Origin: Gammaproteobacteria bacterium
Lineage (GTDB): Bacteria; Pseudomonadota; Gammaproteobacteria; UBA6429; Thiohalophilaceae
NCBI GenBank assembly: GCA_011052165.1
Contig: DRJN01000176.1
Span: 1-14,497, forward strand
Length of the DNA: 14,497 nt
Reading direction: 5' to 3'
Of the stretch, positions 6,484 to 13,591 are shown piece after piece. How positions within the stretch are numbered: the first letter of the stretch is position 1; each line of letters starts with the position of its first letter. The notes under the pieces are model-generated. The model did no database searches. It was not told the DNA's origin and saw only the letters and a list, made by a program, of their open reading frames with translations. The translations under genes and the position numbers were made by a program.

Positions 6484-8289
6484 GTGGGTCAACTGGCGCA
6501 TATCCGGAATTTCTCAATTATTGCCCATATCGATCACGGTAAATCGACCCTGGCGGATCGCCTGATTCAGATGTGTGGCGGCCTGCCCGAACGGGAAATG
6601 GAGGAACAGGTGCTGGATTCCATGGATCTGGAGCGTGAACGGGGGATTACCATCAAGGCGCAGAGCGTCACCCTGGAGTATAAGGCGCAGGACGGCGAAA
6701 CCTATCAGCTTAATTTCATCGACACGCCCGGTCATGTGGATTTTTCCTATGAGGTGTCCCGCTCACTGGCCGCCTGTGAGGGCGCCTTATTGGTCGTTGA
6801 TGCCTCTCAGGGTGTGGAAGCGCAGAGTGTGGCCAACTGCTATACCGCTATCGAGCAGGGACTGGAAGTGCTGCCGGTGCTGAACAAGATTGATCTGCCC
6901 GCCGCCGAACCTGAACGGGTGAAGCAGGAAATTGAAGAAATTATCGGACTGGATGCCTCTGAATCCCAGTTGATCAGCGCCAAGACAGGCGAGGGCATGG
7001 CCGCGCTGCTGGAAGATCTCATCACCTATATTCCTCCGCCGACAGGGGATCTTGATGCTCCCCTGCAGGCCTTGATTATTGATTCCTGGTTTGATAATTA
7101 TCTTGGCGTGGTTTCGCTGGTGCGGGTGATGCATGGCCGCCTGCGAAAAAAACAGAAAATTCGCATCATGTCCATTGGCCGTAACTATCAGATCGACCAT
7201 GTCGGTATCTATACACCGAAAAGAAAAGATCTGCCCGAGCTGTGTGCCGGTGAAGTGGGCTACATAATAGCCGGCGTCAAGGAAGTGGATGGCGCACCGG
7301 TCGGCGATACTATTACCGATATCGCCCGCCCGGCTGAAAAACCCCTGGCCGGTTTCAAACCTGTTCAGCCGCAGGTATTTGCCGGTCTGTTTCCGGTCGC
7401 CGGTGACGATTATGAAAACCTGCGTGAAGCCTTATCCAAATTACGCCTCAATGATGCCGCGTTATTTTATGAACCTGAATCCTCACAGGCTCTGGGCTTT
7501 GGTTTTCGTTGTGGTTTTCTGGGTTTACTACACATGGAAATCGTACAGGAACGGCTCGAACGCGAATATGATCTGGATCTGATCACGACCGCCCCTACCG
7601 TGGTGTTTGAAGTCGAAACGACCAAGGGCGAGATCATTCGTATCGACAACCCGGCCGATTTGCCGCCGGTCAACCATATTAACGAAATCCGCGAACCCAT
7701 TGTGCTGGCCAATATTCTGGTGCCGCAGGACTACATTGGCAATGTCATTACCCTGTGCATCGAAAAACGCGGAGTACAGAAAAAAATGGAATATGTGGGC
7801 GCCCAGGTATCGATTAGTTATAACATGCCCATGAATGAGATCGTGCTGGATTTCTTCGACCGCCTGAAATCGGTCAGCCGTGGCTATGCCTCACTGGATT
7901 ATGACTTCAGCCATTTTCAGGCGGCCGATCTGGTAAAAATGGATATTCTCATCAATGGTGAGATTGTGGATGCCCTGTCTGTCATCGTGCATCGGGATCG
8001 GGTTCAACATCAAGGCCACGATCTGACCAGCAGAATGAAAGAAATCATCCCTCGGCAAATGTTTGATGTGGCGATACAGGCTGCCGTGGGAGCAAAAATC
8101 ATGGCGCGCACCAACGTCAAGGCGTTGCGAAAAAATGTCACGGCTAAATGTTATGGTGGTGACATCAGTCGTAAACGTAAATTACTGGAGAAACAGAAGG
8201 CCGGCAAGCGACGTATGAAGCAGGTCGGTAAAGTCGAAATACCGCAGGAAGCTTTTCTCGCGGTGCTTAATGTAGGGAAGGGTAAATGA
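6484..8289 (+). CDS. lepA: Translation elongation factor 4 (LepA/EF4)
   Basis: LepA is a ribosome-associated GTPase that affects translocation/initiation and ribosome biogenesis, mostly under stress. The 601-residue length fits E. coli LepA (599). G1 is AHIDHGKS (14-21), the switch region has RERGITIKAQ (51-60), G3 is DTPGH (80-84) and G4 is NKID (134-137). The diagnostic LepA C-terminal domain ends in GGDISRKRKLLEKQKAGKRR, followed by KVEIPQEAFLAVL. The start is GTG 6484 with AGG 6 nt upstream in AGGTGA; another GTG at 6477 is out of frame. lepB overlaps its stop by 4 bp. It is the first gene after the operon terminator and heads the lepA-to-acpS cluster. Confidence 0.98.
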   Translation: MGQLAHIRNFSIIAHIDHGKSTLADRLIQMCGGLPEREMEEQVLDSMDLERERGITIKAQSVTLEYKAQDGETYQLNFIDTPGHVDFSYEVSRSLAACEGALLVVDASQGVEAQSVANCYTAIEQGLEVLPVLNKIDLPAAEPERVKQEIEEIIGLDASESQLISAKTGEGMAALLEDLITYIPPPTGDLDAPLQALIIDSWFDNYLGVVSLVRVMHGRLRKKQKIRIMSIGRNYQIDHVGIYTPKRKDLPELCAGEVGYIIAGVKEVDGAPVGDTITDIARPAEKPLAGFKPVQPQVFAGLFPVAGDDYENLREALSKLRLNDAALFYEPESSQALGFGFRCGFLGLLHMEIVQERLEREYDLDLITTAPTVVFEVETTKGEIIRIDNPADLPPVNHINEIREPIVLANILVPQDYIGNVITLCIEKRGVQKKMEYVGAQVSISYNMPMNEIVLDFFDRLKSVSRGYASLDYDFSHFQAADLVKMDILINGEIVDALSVIVHRDRVQHQGHDLTSRMKEIIPRQMFDVAIQAAVGAKIMARTNVKALRKNVTAKCYGGDISRKRKLLEKQKAGKRRMKQVGKVEIPQEAFLAVLNVGKGK

Positions 8290-9071
8290 ATATAGATTTT
8301 TCGCTGATTCTGGTTATTGCTGTTTTTATTACCGGGACTATCTGGTTACTGGACAAACTTATTGTCAACCGGGGGAAAAAACCGGACGACATCAAAAATG
8401 ATCCTAAAACAGGCATTGGCTCGGTATGGACTATGCTGACCGACTTTTCCCGCTTTCTGTTTCCGGTGGTGTTCATCGTTCTGCTCCTGCGCGGTTTTAT
8501 CGCCGAACCTTTCCGCATTCCTTCCGGTTCCATGCTGCCCACGCTTGATATCGGTGATTTCATTCTGGTCAATAAATTCAGCTACGGCATTCGTCTGCCC
8601 GCCTGGAATAAAAAAATCATCGATATCGGCACTCCGAAACGCGGCGATGTGATCGTGTTTCGCTATCCGGACGATCCCTCTATCGATTATATCAAACGGG
8701 TCGTCGGGGTGCCTGGCGACAAGGTGGCCTATTACAACAAAGTGCTTTATATCAATGGCAAACGCATGCCGCAGGGGAAGGGAACGGTTTACCGCCCTGG
8801 CTATGATTATATCGTACGCAAGTCAGAAAACCTGAGTGGAGATGTACATGATATACTGGATAACAAGATGTATCCGGCACGGGATTTTGTGATTACGGTT
8901 CCCAAACACCGCTATTTTGTGATGGGTGATAATCGTGACAATAGTCGCGACAGCCGTTATTGGGGTTTTGTACCGGATAAAAACCTGGTTGGTCATGCCA
9001 TGATTGTCTGGTTTAACTGGGAGCTGGGTGATTGGCCGCGCTGGACTCGCATTGGCACGGTAATCAACTAA
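8286..9071 (+). CDS. lepB: Signal peptidase I LepB
   Basis: LepB is the inner-membrane serine protease that removes signal peptides from exported proteins, including the RseB and MucD precursors encoded here. It has two membrane segments, at about 6-22 and 56-72. The catalytic Ser82 lies in IPSGSMLPTL and the general-base Lys137 in DYIKRVVGVPGD. The family box GDNRDNSRDSRYWG lies at 214-227. At 261 residues it is shorter than E. coli LepB (324); the difference is in the periplasmic insertions, as in many non-enteric species, and all catalytic boxes are intact. The ATG overlaps the lepA stop (ATGA) and is preceded by GGAAGGG within lepA. Confidence 0.97.
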   Translation: MNIDFSLILVIAVFITGTIWLLDKLIVNRGKKPDDIKNDPKTGIGSVWTMLTDFSRFLFPVVFIVLLLRGFIAEPFRIPSGSMLPTLDIGDFILVNKFSYGIRLPAWNKKIIDIGTPKRGDVIVFRYPDDPSIDYIKRVVGVPGDKVAYYNKVLYINGKRMPQGKGTVYRPGYDYIVRKSENLSGDVHDILDNKMYPARDFVITVPKHRYFVMGDNRDNSRDSRYWGFVPDKNLVGHAMIVWFNWELGDWPRWTRIGTVIN

Positions 9072-9131
9072 TATAGTAAAAGAGTGCGGCGCAGTTTTTC
9101 CATCCGGGCGAGACAATGGAGAGATTAATCC

Positions 9132-9512
9132 ATGATCACGAAACAAAAACAGACAGGCATGACGGCTATCGCCTGGCTAGGCGTCATTGCGCTGATTCTG
9201 ATGTTCGTTCTGTTGGCGCTGAAACTTTTACCCATTTATCTGGACAGTTTCGAGGTAGGTTCAGTTTTAAGTGATATCAAAAATGAGCCGAATGTGGCGA
9301 ATATGACGCCGCTTATGATCACCCGAACCATCATGAAGCGCCTGGATATTAATATGGTCGATGATGTCAGTAAGGATGATATCTATTTCGATAATGTAGG
9401 AAAGAAAAGAACGGTGGAAATTGATTATGAGGTTCGAAAAAATTTGATGGGAAATGTTGATCTGGTGGTACATTTTCAGAAAACTGTGACTATCCCTACA
9501 CCTGAACCCTGA
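9132..9512 (+). CDS. DUF4845 family single-pass membrane protein
   Basis: This 126-residue protein starts with a short basic N terminus (MITKQKQTG) and a membrane segment at about 11-33, followed by a roughly 90-residue soluble tail. The tail begins KLLPIYLDSFEVGSVL and contains VEIDYEVRKNLMGNVDLVVHF. This layout and the position between lepB and rnc match the DUF4845 family, which is found at this place in many gamma- and betaproteobacteria. The function is unknown. With the positive-inside rule the tail should be periplasmic. ATG 9132 has GGAGAG 8 nt upstream, a good ribosome site. Its stop overlaps the rnc start by one base. Confidence 0.85.
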   Translation: MITKQKQTGMTAIAWLGVIALILMFVLLALKLLPIYLDSFEVGSVLSDIKNEPNVANMTPLMITRTIMKRLDINMVDDVSKDDIYFDNVGKKRTVEIDYEVRKNLMGNVDLVVHFQKTVTIPTPEP

Positions 9513-10186
9513 TGCCCGATCTTGCCAGGCTCCAGCGCAAGCTGGGCCATGAATTCAAAACCCCGGAACTGCTTGACGTTGCCCTGACCCATCGTAGCGC
9601 GTCCTCGAATAATAACGAGCGCCTGGAGTTTCTGGGTGATGCTGTCCTCGGACAAATTATCAGCATTGAACTTTACCAGCGATTTCCGCAGGCGCGGGAG
9701 GGTGAGCTGAGCCGCCTGCGCGCCAGCCTGGTCAAGGGAGAGACGCTGGCCAAAATTGCGGCTGAACTGGACTTGGGGAATTATTTGAAGCTGGGCTCGG
9801 GTGAGCTGAAAAGCGGGGGGTTTCGGCGTGAGTCCATTCTTGCCGATGCACTTGAAGCGGTGTTTGGCGCCGTCTATCTGGATAGTGACCGGCAGATCGC
9901 GCATAATTTCGTTCTGCAGTTTTTTAGTGATCGGCTCGCGCAATGCGACCCGGATTCGATACTTAAAGATCCCAAAACACGCTTACAGGAATACTTACAA
10001 TCCCGGGGAGCGTCTTTGCCGGAGTATGAAGTCATTGCTATCGAGGGGGAGGCTCACGCACAAACCTTTACGATTGCCTGCCATCTTCCTGAACTGGATA
10101 CCCCTGTTCAGGCATCCGGTAGCAGCCGCCGCAAGGCGGAACAGGCCACCGCAGAACAGGCGTTGAAACTGTTGCATCATGAGTAA
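9512..10186 (+). CDS. rnc: Ribonuclease III
   Basis: RNase III cleaves double-stranded RNA, processing the rRNA precursor and many mRNAs. The 224-residue protein contains the signature ERLEFLGDA (36-44). The catalytic and metal residues are in register with the E. coli enzyme minus two: E36, E39, D43, E63, D112 and E115, the last two in the GGFRRESILADALEA stretch. A C-terminal double-stranded RNA-binding domain covers about 150-222 (DPKTRLQEYLQSRG, ending SSRRKAEQATAEQALKLL). It starts at ATG 9512, which shares one base with the preceding TGA. No strong Shine-Dalgarno is seen, so coupling is likely. Its 3' end overlaps era by 8 bp. Confidence 0.98.
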   Translation: MPDLARLQRKLGHEFKTPELLDVALTHRSASSNNNERLEFLGDAVLGQIISIELYQRFPQAREGELSRLRASLVKGETLAKIAAELDLGNYLKLGSGELKSGGFRRESILADALEAVFGAVYLDSDRQIAHNFVLQFFSDRLAQCDPDSILKDPKTRLQEYLQSRGASLPEYEVIAIEGEAHAQTFTIACHLPELDTPVQASGSSRRKAEQATAEQALKLLHHE

Positions 10187-11093
10187 AGAAACGACAGAGA
10201 ACGATTTTCGTTGTGGTTATGTCGCTCTGGCGGGACGCCCCAATACGGGCAAGTCTACCTTGTTGAACCATTTGCTGGGGCAGAAACTCAGCATTACCTC
10301 ACGTAAACCGCAGACGACTCGCCAGCACTTGTTCGGCATCAAGACGACAAAGACGGAGCAGATCATCTATGTCGATACACCTGGTATCCATGAAAATGCC
10401 CGGCGGGCGATCAATCGTTACATGAACCGGACGGCTTATAGCGCACTGGATAGCGTGCATGTGATTGTTTTCCTGATTGAGGCCCTGCAATGGACCTCTG
10501 AAGATGAAATGGTACTCAAACGCATTAAGGAGTCAGACATTCCTGCTATTCTGGCCATCAACAAGGTGGACAGACTGGAGGATAAAAACAAGCTCCTGCC
10601 TTTTATTCAGAACGTCTCCGACAAAATGGACTTTATCCAAATTATTCCCATCTCGGCCATCAAAGGCACTAATCTGCCGGAACTTGAAGCCCATGTACGG
10701 GAGCTGTTGGATGTTTCGGAGCCGTTCTACCCCGCCGATCAGATTACCGATCGCAGTCAGCGTTATCTGGCGGCCGAGCTGGTGCGTGAAAAACTGATGC
10801 GCATGCTGGGACAGGAACTCCCCTATGATCTAAGCGTGGAAATCGAGCGCTTTAAGGAAGAAAAAGGACGCATTCATGTGCATGCCCTGATCTGGGTGGA
10901 ACGCGGCAATCAGAAAGCCATTGTGATTGGCGAGAAAGGGAGCAGGCTCAAGAATGTGGGCACCCAGGCGCGGCTGGATATGGAAAAACTGTTTCATAAA
11001 AAAGTATTCCTGGAAGTCTGGGTGAAGGTGAAGGAAGGCTGGTCAGACGATGAACGCGTCTTGCAAAGCCTGGGATATAAGGACGAGATTTAA
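10179..11093 (+). CDS. era: GTPase Era
   Basis: Era is an essential GTPase that binds the 3' end of 16S rRNA during 30S assembly. The 304-residue length fits E. coli (301). G1 is GRPNTGKS (19-26), G3 DTPG (66-69), G4 NKVD (128-131) and G5 ISA (158-160). The C-terminal KH domain has the GxxG loop in GEKGSRLK (251-258), followed by ARLDMEKLFHKKVFLEVWVKVKEGWSD. ATG 10179 lies within the last codons of rnc (8-bp overlap). The rnc-era-recO order is the standard gammaproteobacterial arrangement, and Era and RNase III both serve rRNA maturation. Confidence 0.98.
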   Translation: MSKETTENDFRCGYVALAGRPNTGKSTLLNHLLGQKLSITSRKPQTTRQHLFGIKTTKTEQIIYVDTPGIHENARRAINRYMNRTAYSALDSVHVIVFLIEALQWTSEDEMVLKRIKESDIPAILAINKVDRLEDKNKLLPFIQNVSDKMDFIQIIPISAIKGTNLPELEAHVRELLDVSEPFYPADQITDRSQRYLAAELVREKLMRMLGQELPYDLSVEIERFKEEKGRIHVHALIWVERGNQKAIVIGEKGSRLKNVGTQARLDMEKLFHKKVFLEVWVKVKEGWSDDERVLQSLGYKDEI

Positions 11094-11854
11094 TGCGTCA
11101 GAGCCTGCAGGCCAGTTATGTTCTGCACAGCCGGCCCTATCGTAATACCAGCAAGCTGCTCGATATTTTCAGTCGTGAACAGGGCCGCCGGGTCCTGGTG
11201 GCGCGCGGTGCGCGGCAGGGGAATTCCCGACTGCAGGGACAGTTGCTGCCCTTTATTCCTTTATTGCTGAGCTGGCAGGGTCAGGGTGAGGTGCAAACCC
11301 TGACTGCCGCTGAGACAGGCACCCTGCTTACACCACTCAAGGGCCGGAAAGTACTCACGGCTTTTTATTTGAATGAACTGCTATTACGGCTGCTGGCCAG
11401 GGACGATCCCCACCCTGCGCTGTATGACGCCTATGCGCAGACTCTGCAGCGGCTATCCGGGTCGTCAGATCGGGCTTCTGACGAAGAAGCCGGTTTACGG
11501 CTGTTCGAATGTTTTTTGTTACAGGAACTGGGCTACGGGCTGGTTCTGGATCATGAAGTCAGCAGCGGTGGGGTTTTGCAGGCGCAGCAGCTGTATTGCT
11601 ATCAGCCGGAGCGGGGTCCGTGGGTAATTGAATCCAAACAGGACTGTGAAAACGGCCTGCTGGTGCACGGTTCTACGCTGTTGGCCCTGCAGCAGGGCGA
11701 TCTGTATGCTGCTGATGCGCATACAGAGCACCATAATCTTATGTTGCGCGAGGCTAAAATGCTGATACGCATTAACCTGGCTCGCCATCTTGGCGCTAAA
11801 CCTTTGCAGTCACGCGAGCTTTACATTCAGCAAAAACAGCTATTAAAATCCTGA
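11093..11854 (+). CDS. recO: DNA repair protein RecO
   Basis: RecO works with RecR (and RecF) to load RecA on single-stranded DNA coated with SSB. The 253-residue protein has the N-terminal OB fold (YVLHSRPYRNTSKLLDIFS, then GRRVLVARGARQ and LLPFIPLLLSW) over about residues 1-80. A helical domain follows, with FYLNELLLRLL, FECFLLQELGYGL, and the C-terminal HLGAKPLQSRELY. It aligns along its length with E. coli RecO (242). No zinc-finger cysteine cluster is seen, as in the E. coli type. ATG 11093 shares one base with the era stop, and AAGGA lies about 11 nt upstream inside era. Confidence 0.95.
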   Translation: MRQSLQASYVLHSRPYRNTSKLLDIFSREQGRRVLVARGARQGNSRLQGQLLPFIPLLLSWQGQGEVQTLTAAETGTLLTPLKGRKVLTAFYLNELLLRLLARDDPHPALYDAYAQTLQRLSGSSDRASDEEAGLRLFECFLLQELGYGLVLDHEVSSGGVLQAQQLYCYQPERGPWVIESKQDCENGLLVHGSTLLALQQGDLYAADAHTEHHNLMLREAKMLIRINLARHLGAKPLQSRELYIQQKQLLKS

Positions 11855-11856
11855 TC

Positions 11857-12600
11857 ATGAAAGAACAGAATCCAATCTATCTGGGCGTTAATATCGACCA
11901 TATCGCCACCCTGCGGCAGTCACGCGGCACCCGCTATCCGGAGCCGTTGCAGGCAGCGCTGGTGGCGGAGCAGGCGGGCGCCGATGCCATCACCGTACAC
12001 CTGCGTGAAGATCGGCGGCATATTCAGGATCGGGATGTGGAAATGCTGGACGCGGCTCTGCAAACGCGCATGAACCTGGAAATGGCGGTCACCGATGAGA
12101 TGCTGGCCATTGCCTGCCGTCTTAAGCCTGCCGACTGTTGTCTGGTGCCGGAACGCCGACAGGAACTGACGACCGAAGGCGGCCTGGATGTGGCAGGCCA
12201 GAAAGCGCGTATCAGCGAAGCCTGTCACCAGCTTGCGCAAGCGCAGATACGGGTGTCGCTGTTTATTGATCCCGACCCGCGACAGGTGGAAGCCGCCGCC
12301 GACTGTGGCGCCCCGGTGATTGAGTTGCACACGGGCAATTATGCCGATGCCGCCAGTCCGCAACAACAGGCACAGGAGTTACAGCGCATTGTGCAGGCGA
12401 TGGAAAAAGGCCTGGCCTGTGATCTGCAAGTTAATGCCGGGCATGGTCTGCATTATCACAATGTGGCGGCGATTGCCGCCCTCAACGATATCTGTGAGCT
12501 AAACATTGGCCACGCGATTATTGCCCGCAGCCTGTTTACCGGGCTGGGTGAAGCAGTCAGGGAAATGAAAGCCCTGATGCGGGACGCGCGTTACCCATGA
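11857..12600 (+). CDS. pdxJ: Pyridoxine 5'-phosphate synthase PdxJ
   Basis: PdxJ condenses 1-deoxyxylulose 5-phosphate with the PdxA product to make pyridoxine 5'-phosphate, the last ring-forming step of DXP-dependent vitamin B6 synthesis. The 247-residue TIM-barrel protein has the diagnostic LGVNIDHIATLRQSRGT (9-25), ITVHLREDRRHI (45-56), NLEMAVTDEML around 73-83, and the phosphate-binding NAGHGLHYHN and ELNIGHAII near the C terminus. It starts 2 nt after the recO stop and its own stop overlaps the acpS ATG by 4 bp. PLP is the cofactor of CysM encoded further along, though that is a general cell requirement rather than evidence of a joint pathway. Confidence 0.98.
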   Translation: MKEQNPIYLGVNIDHIATLRQSRGTRYPEPLQAALVAEQAGADAITVHLREDRRHIQDRDVEMLDAALQTRMNLEMAVTDEMLAIACRLKPADCCLVPERRQELTTEGGLDVAGQKARISEACHQLAQAQIRVSLFIDPDPRQVEAAADCGAPVIELHTGNYADAASPQQQAQELQRIVQAMEKGLACDLQVNAGHGLHYHNVAAIAALNDICELNIGHAIIARSLFTGLGEAVREMKALMRDARYP

Positions 12601-12980
12601 TTTATGGAATAGGCACCGATATCGTCAGCGTCGAGCGTATGCGTCATAACCTTGAGCGTTTTGGTGATCGCTTTGCCGAACGAATTCTCACAGATGATGA
12701 ACTGAAAGAATTCAGGGACGTGGTCAATCATGCCCATTTCCTGGCCAAGCGTTTTGCCGCCAAGGAAGCTGTTGCCAAGGCCATGGGGACTGGATTTATC
12801 AATGGTCTGTCTCTGCGCCATATTGGGGTTAGCCACGATGCTTTGGGCAAACCGGTGCTGAAATTCAGTGGCAGGGCGGAAGAATTTGTTAGATCCGAAA
12901 AAATTGCACTGTCACATATCAGCCTGGCGGATGAGACCGATTATGCGGTGGCTTTTGTTACGCTGAGTGGGGAGGCCTGA
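12597..12980 (+). CDS. acpS: Holo-[acyl-carrier-protein] synthase AcpS
   Basis: AcpS moves 4'-phosphopantetheine from CoA to a serine of apo-acyl carrier protein, switching on fatty acid synthesis. The 127-residue protein has GIGTDIV (4-10, Mg-binding D8) and KRFAAKEAVAKAMGTG (51-66, with E57), the two hallmark motifs, and ISLADETDYAVAFV near the C terminus. ATG 12597 overlaps the pdxJ stop (ATGA). It is the last gene of the lepA-to-acpS cluster on the plus strand. No canonical T-rich terminator follows directly; the palindromic element at 13022-13125 is the first structured sequence downstream. Confidence 0.97.
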   Translation: MIYGIGTDIVSVERMRHNLERFGDRFAERILTDDELKEFRDVVNHAHFLAKRFAAKEAVAKAMGTGFINGLSLRHIGVSHDALGKPVLKFSGRAEEFVRSEKIALSHISLADETDYAVAFVTLSGEA

Positions 12981-13021
12981 GGCAAATTCGGATGAGGCTC
13001 TTGACGGGTTGAAGGAATAAC

Positions 13022-13125
13022 TATCAATCGTTGCAACAGTATTCGCATGTATTTTATCCCCTCACCCCAACCCTCTCCCAGAGGGAGAGGGGGCTATGAT
13101 GCCAATACTGTTGCAACGATTAATA
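13022..13125. repeat. Palindromic REP/MITE-like element
   Basis: Perfect 18-bp inverted arms AATCGTTGCAACAGTATT (13026-13043) and its complement (13104-13121) frame about 60 bases. Pairing continues partly outward (13022-13024 with 13123-13125) and inward (GCAT 13045-13048 with ATGC 13099-13102). The centre holds a 9-bp GC-rich hairpin, CCCTCTCCC (13071-13079) with GGGAGAGGG (13083-13091), loop AGA. I recognise the core type (CCCTCACCCCAACCCTCTCCC-like) as an intergenic repeat seen in many proteobacterial genomes; that is recollection, not a search. There is no coding capacity and I see no clear target-site duplication. It lies between the converging acpS and Hpt genes, and its right arm supplies the last two bases of the Hpt stop codon. 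It may serve as a two-way terminator. Confidence 0.75.
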
Positions 13126-13482
13126 CCAGCTGCGGGCGAGAATGGCACGGCCACTCTCCTGCAGGCGATTTATTTCTGAATCAAGTTGCCTGAAACTTTT
13201 GCTAAGTTGATCCCGGTTATCCTGTTTAATCTGATCCTCGAAGGCTTTTAGCGCCTGACGTAGCGCGGGTAGACCCAGGTAGACGATGGCGCCGTGCAAC
13301 TTGTGCACCGGATCCCAGAGAGGCTCAAGACCGCTCTGGGAATTCACCTGTTTCAACGCCGCCTCAATCGCCTGACGATGCTCGGCTAATTCATCCAGCA
13401 ACATGCTAAACAGATCGCGCGCCAGTTCTTCACTGCCACCGGCCTGCTCAAGTGCGATAGCAGCATCAAATATTTTGTTCAT
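13120..13482 (-). CDS. Stand-alone histidine phosphotransfer (Hpt) domain protein
   Basis: From ATG 13482 the product is 120 residues, essentially one all-helical Hpt domain. Its phosphorylation site is in DPVHKLHGAIVYLGLPAL, with the acceptor His the first of HKLHG (residue 60 from this start). The form HKLHG resembles the Hpt domain at the C terminus of BarA/GacS hybrid kinases more than the usual HxLKG. There is no membrane segment, kinase or receiver domain. A start at 13512 would add ten residues, but 13482 has AGGAA 8 nt upstream, while 13512 lies at the edge of a hairpin. Hpt proteins relay phosphate between response-regulator receivers; the partners here are not in the window. In Pseudomonas and some others gacS lies near cysM, so this may be a detached relay domain of that pathway; that is inference. 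Confidence 0.85.
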   Translation of the reverse strand: MNKIFDAAIALEQAGGSEELARDLFSMLLDELAEHRQAIEAALKQVNSQSGLEPLWDPVHKLHGAIVYLGLPALRQALKAFEDQIKQDNRDQLSKSFRQLDSEINRLQESGRAILARSWY

Positions 13483-13515
13483 AGTCCTGTTTCCTGTTTT
13501 GTCTGAGTCCATTCA

Positions 13516-13540
13516 CCGCCGCTTTGAGGGCGGCTTTTTT
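13516..13540 (+). terminator. Plus-strand hairpin with T-run upstream of cysM
   Basis: GCCGC (13518-13522) pairs with GCGGC (13530-13534), loop TTTGAGG, followed by six T's (13535-13540). CCGCC/GGCGG (13516-13520 with 13529-13533) is an alternative register. The T-run makes it a terminator only on the plus strand. It would stop read-through from the acpS side before cysM. On the minus strand it would instead be a hairpin in the Hpt leader. Confidence 0.65.
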
Positions 13541-13567
13541 CTGATACTGGCTCCTCTTTTATGTTCC
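13540..13567 (-). promoter_or_regulatory. Sigma-E-like promoter candidate for the Hpt gene
   Basis: Reading the minus strand, GGAACAT (13561-13567) is followed after 16 nt by TCAGA (13540-13544). GGAACTT and TCNRA with about this spacing is the sigma-E pattern, and the site in front of rpoE has the same 16-nt spacing. Transcription would start near 13533, about 50 nt before ATG 13482, with a leader containing a GCCGC/GCGGC hairpin. A short motif like this can arise by chance. Confidence 0.4.
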
Positions 13568-13579
13568 AGGCCGATACAT

Positions 13580-13591
13580 TACACTCTGCGC
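13580..13591 (+). promoter_or_regulatory. Possible -10 element for leaderless cysM mRNA
   Basis: TACACT (13580-13585) ends six bases before the cysM ATG, the spacing expected if transcription starts at the A of ATG. No Shine-Dalgarno is seen within 15 bases of the start. The -35 region (around 13557-13562, TTTTAT) is poor, and TACATT (13575-13580) is an overlapping alternative. Confidence 0.3.

Noticed and set aside
9476..9943. 155-codon minus-strand frame
   Set aside because: It is a shadow of rnc, whose catalytic residues and overlaps with neighbours leave no room for an opposing gene.
13058..13091. GC-rich repeat as the start of a CRISPR array
   Set aside because: It is a single palindrome with no regularly spaced copies and no cas genes nearby.
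13483..13512. Upstream start (13512) for the Hpt protein
   Set aside because: It adds ten residues without family support and abuts a hairpin, whereas ATG 13482 has AGGAA at good spacing.
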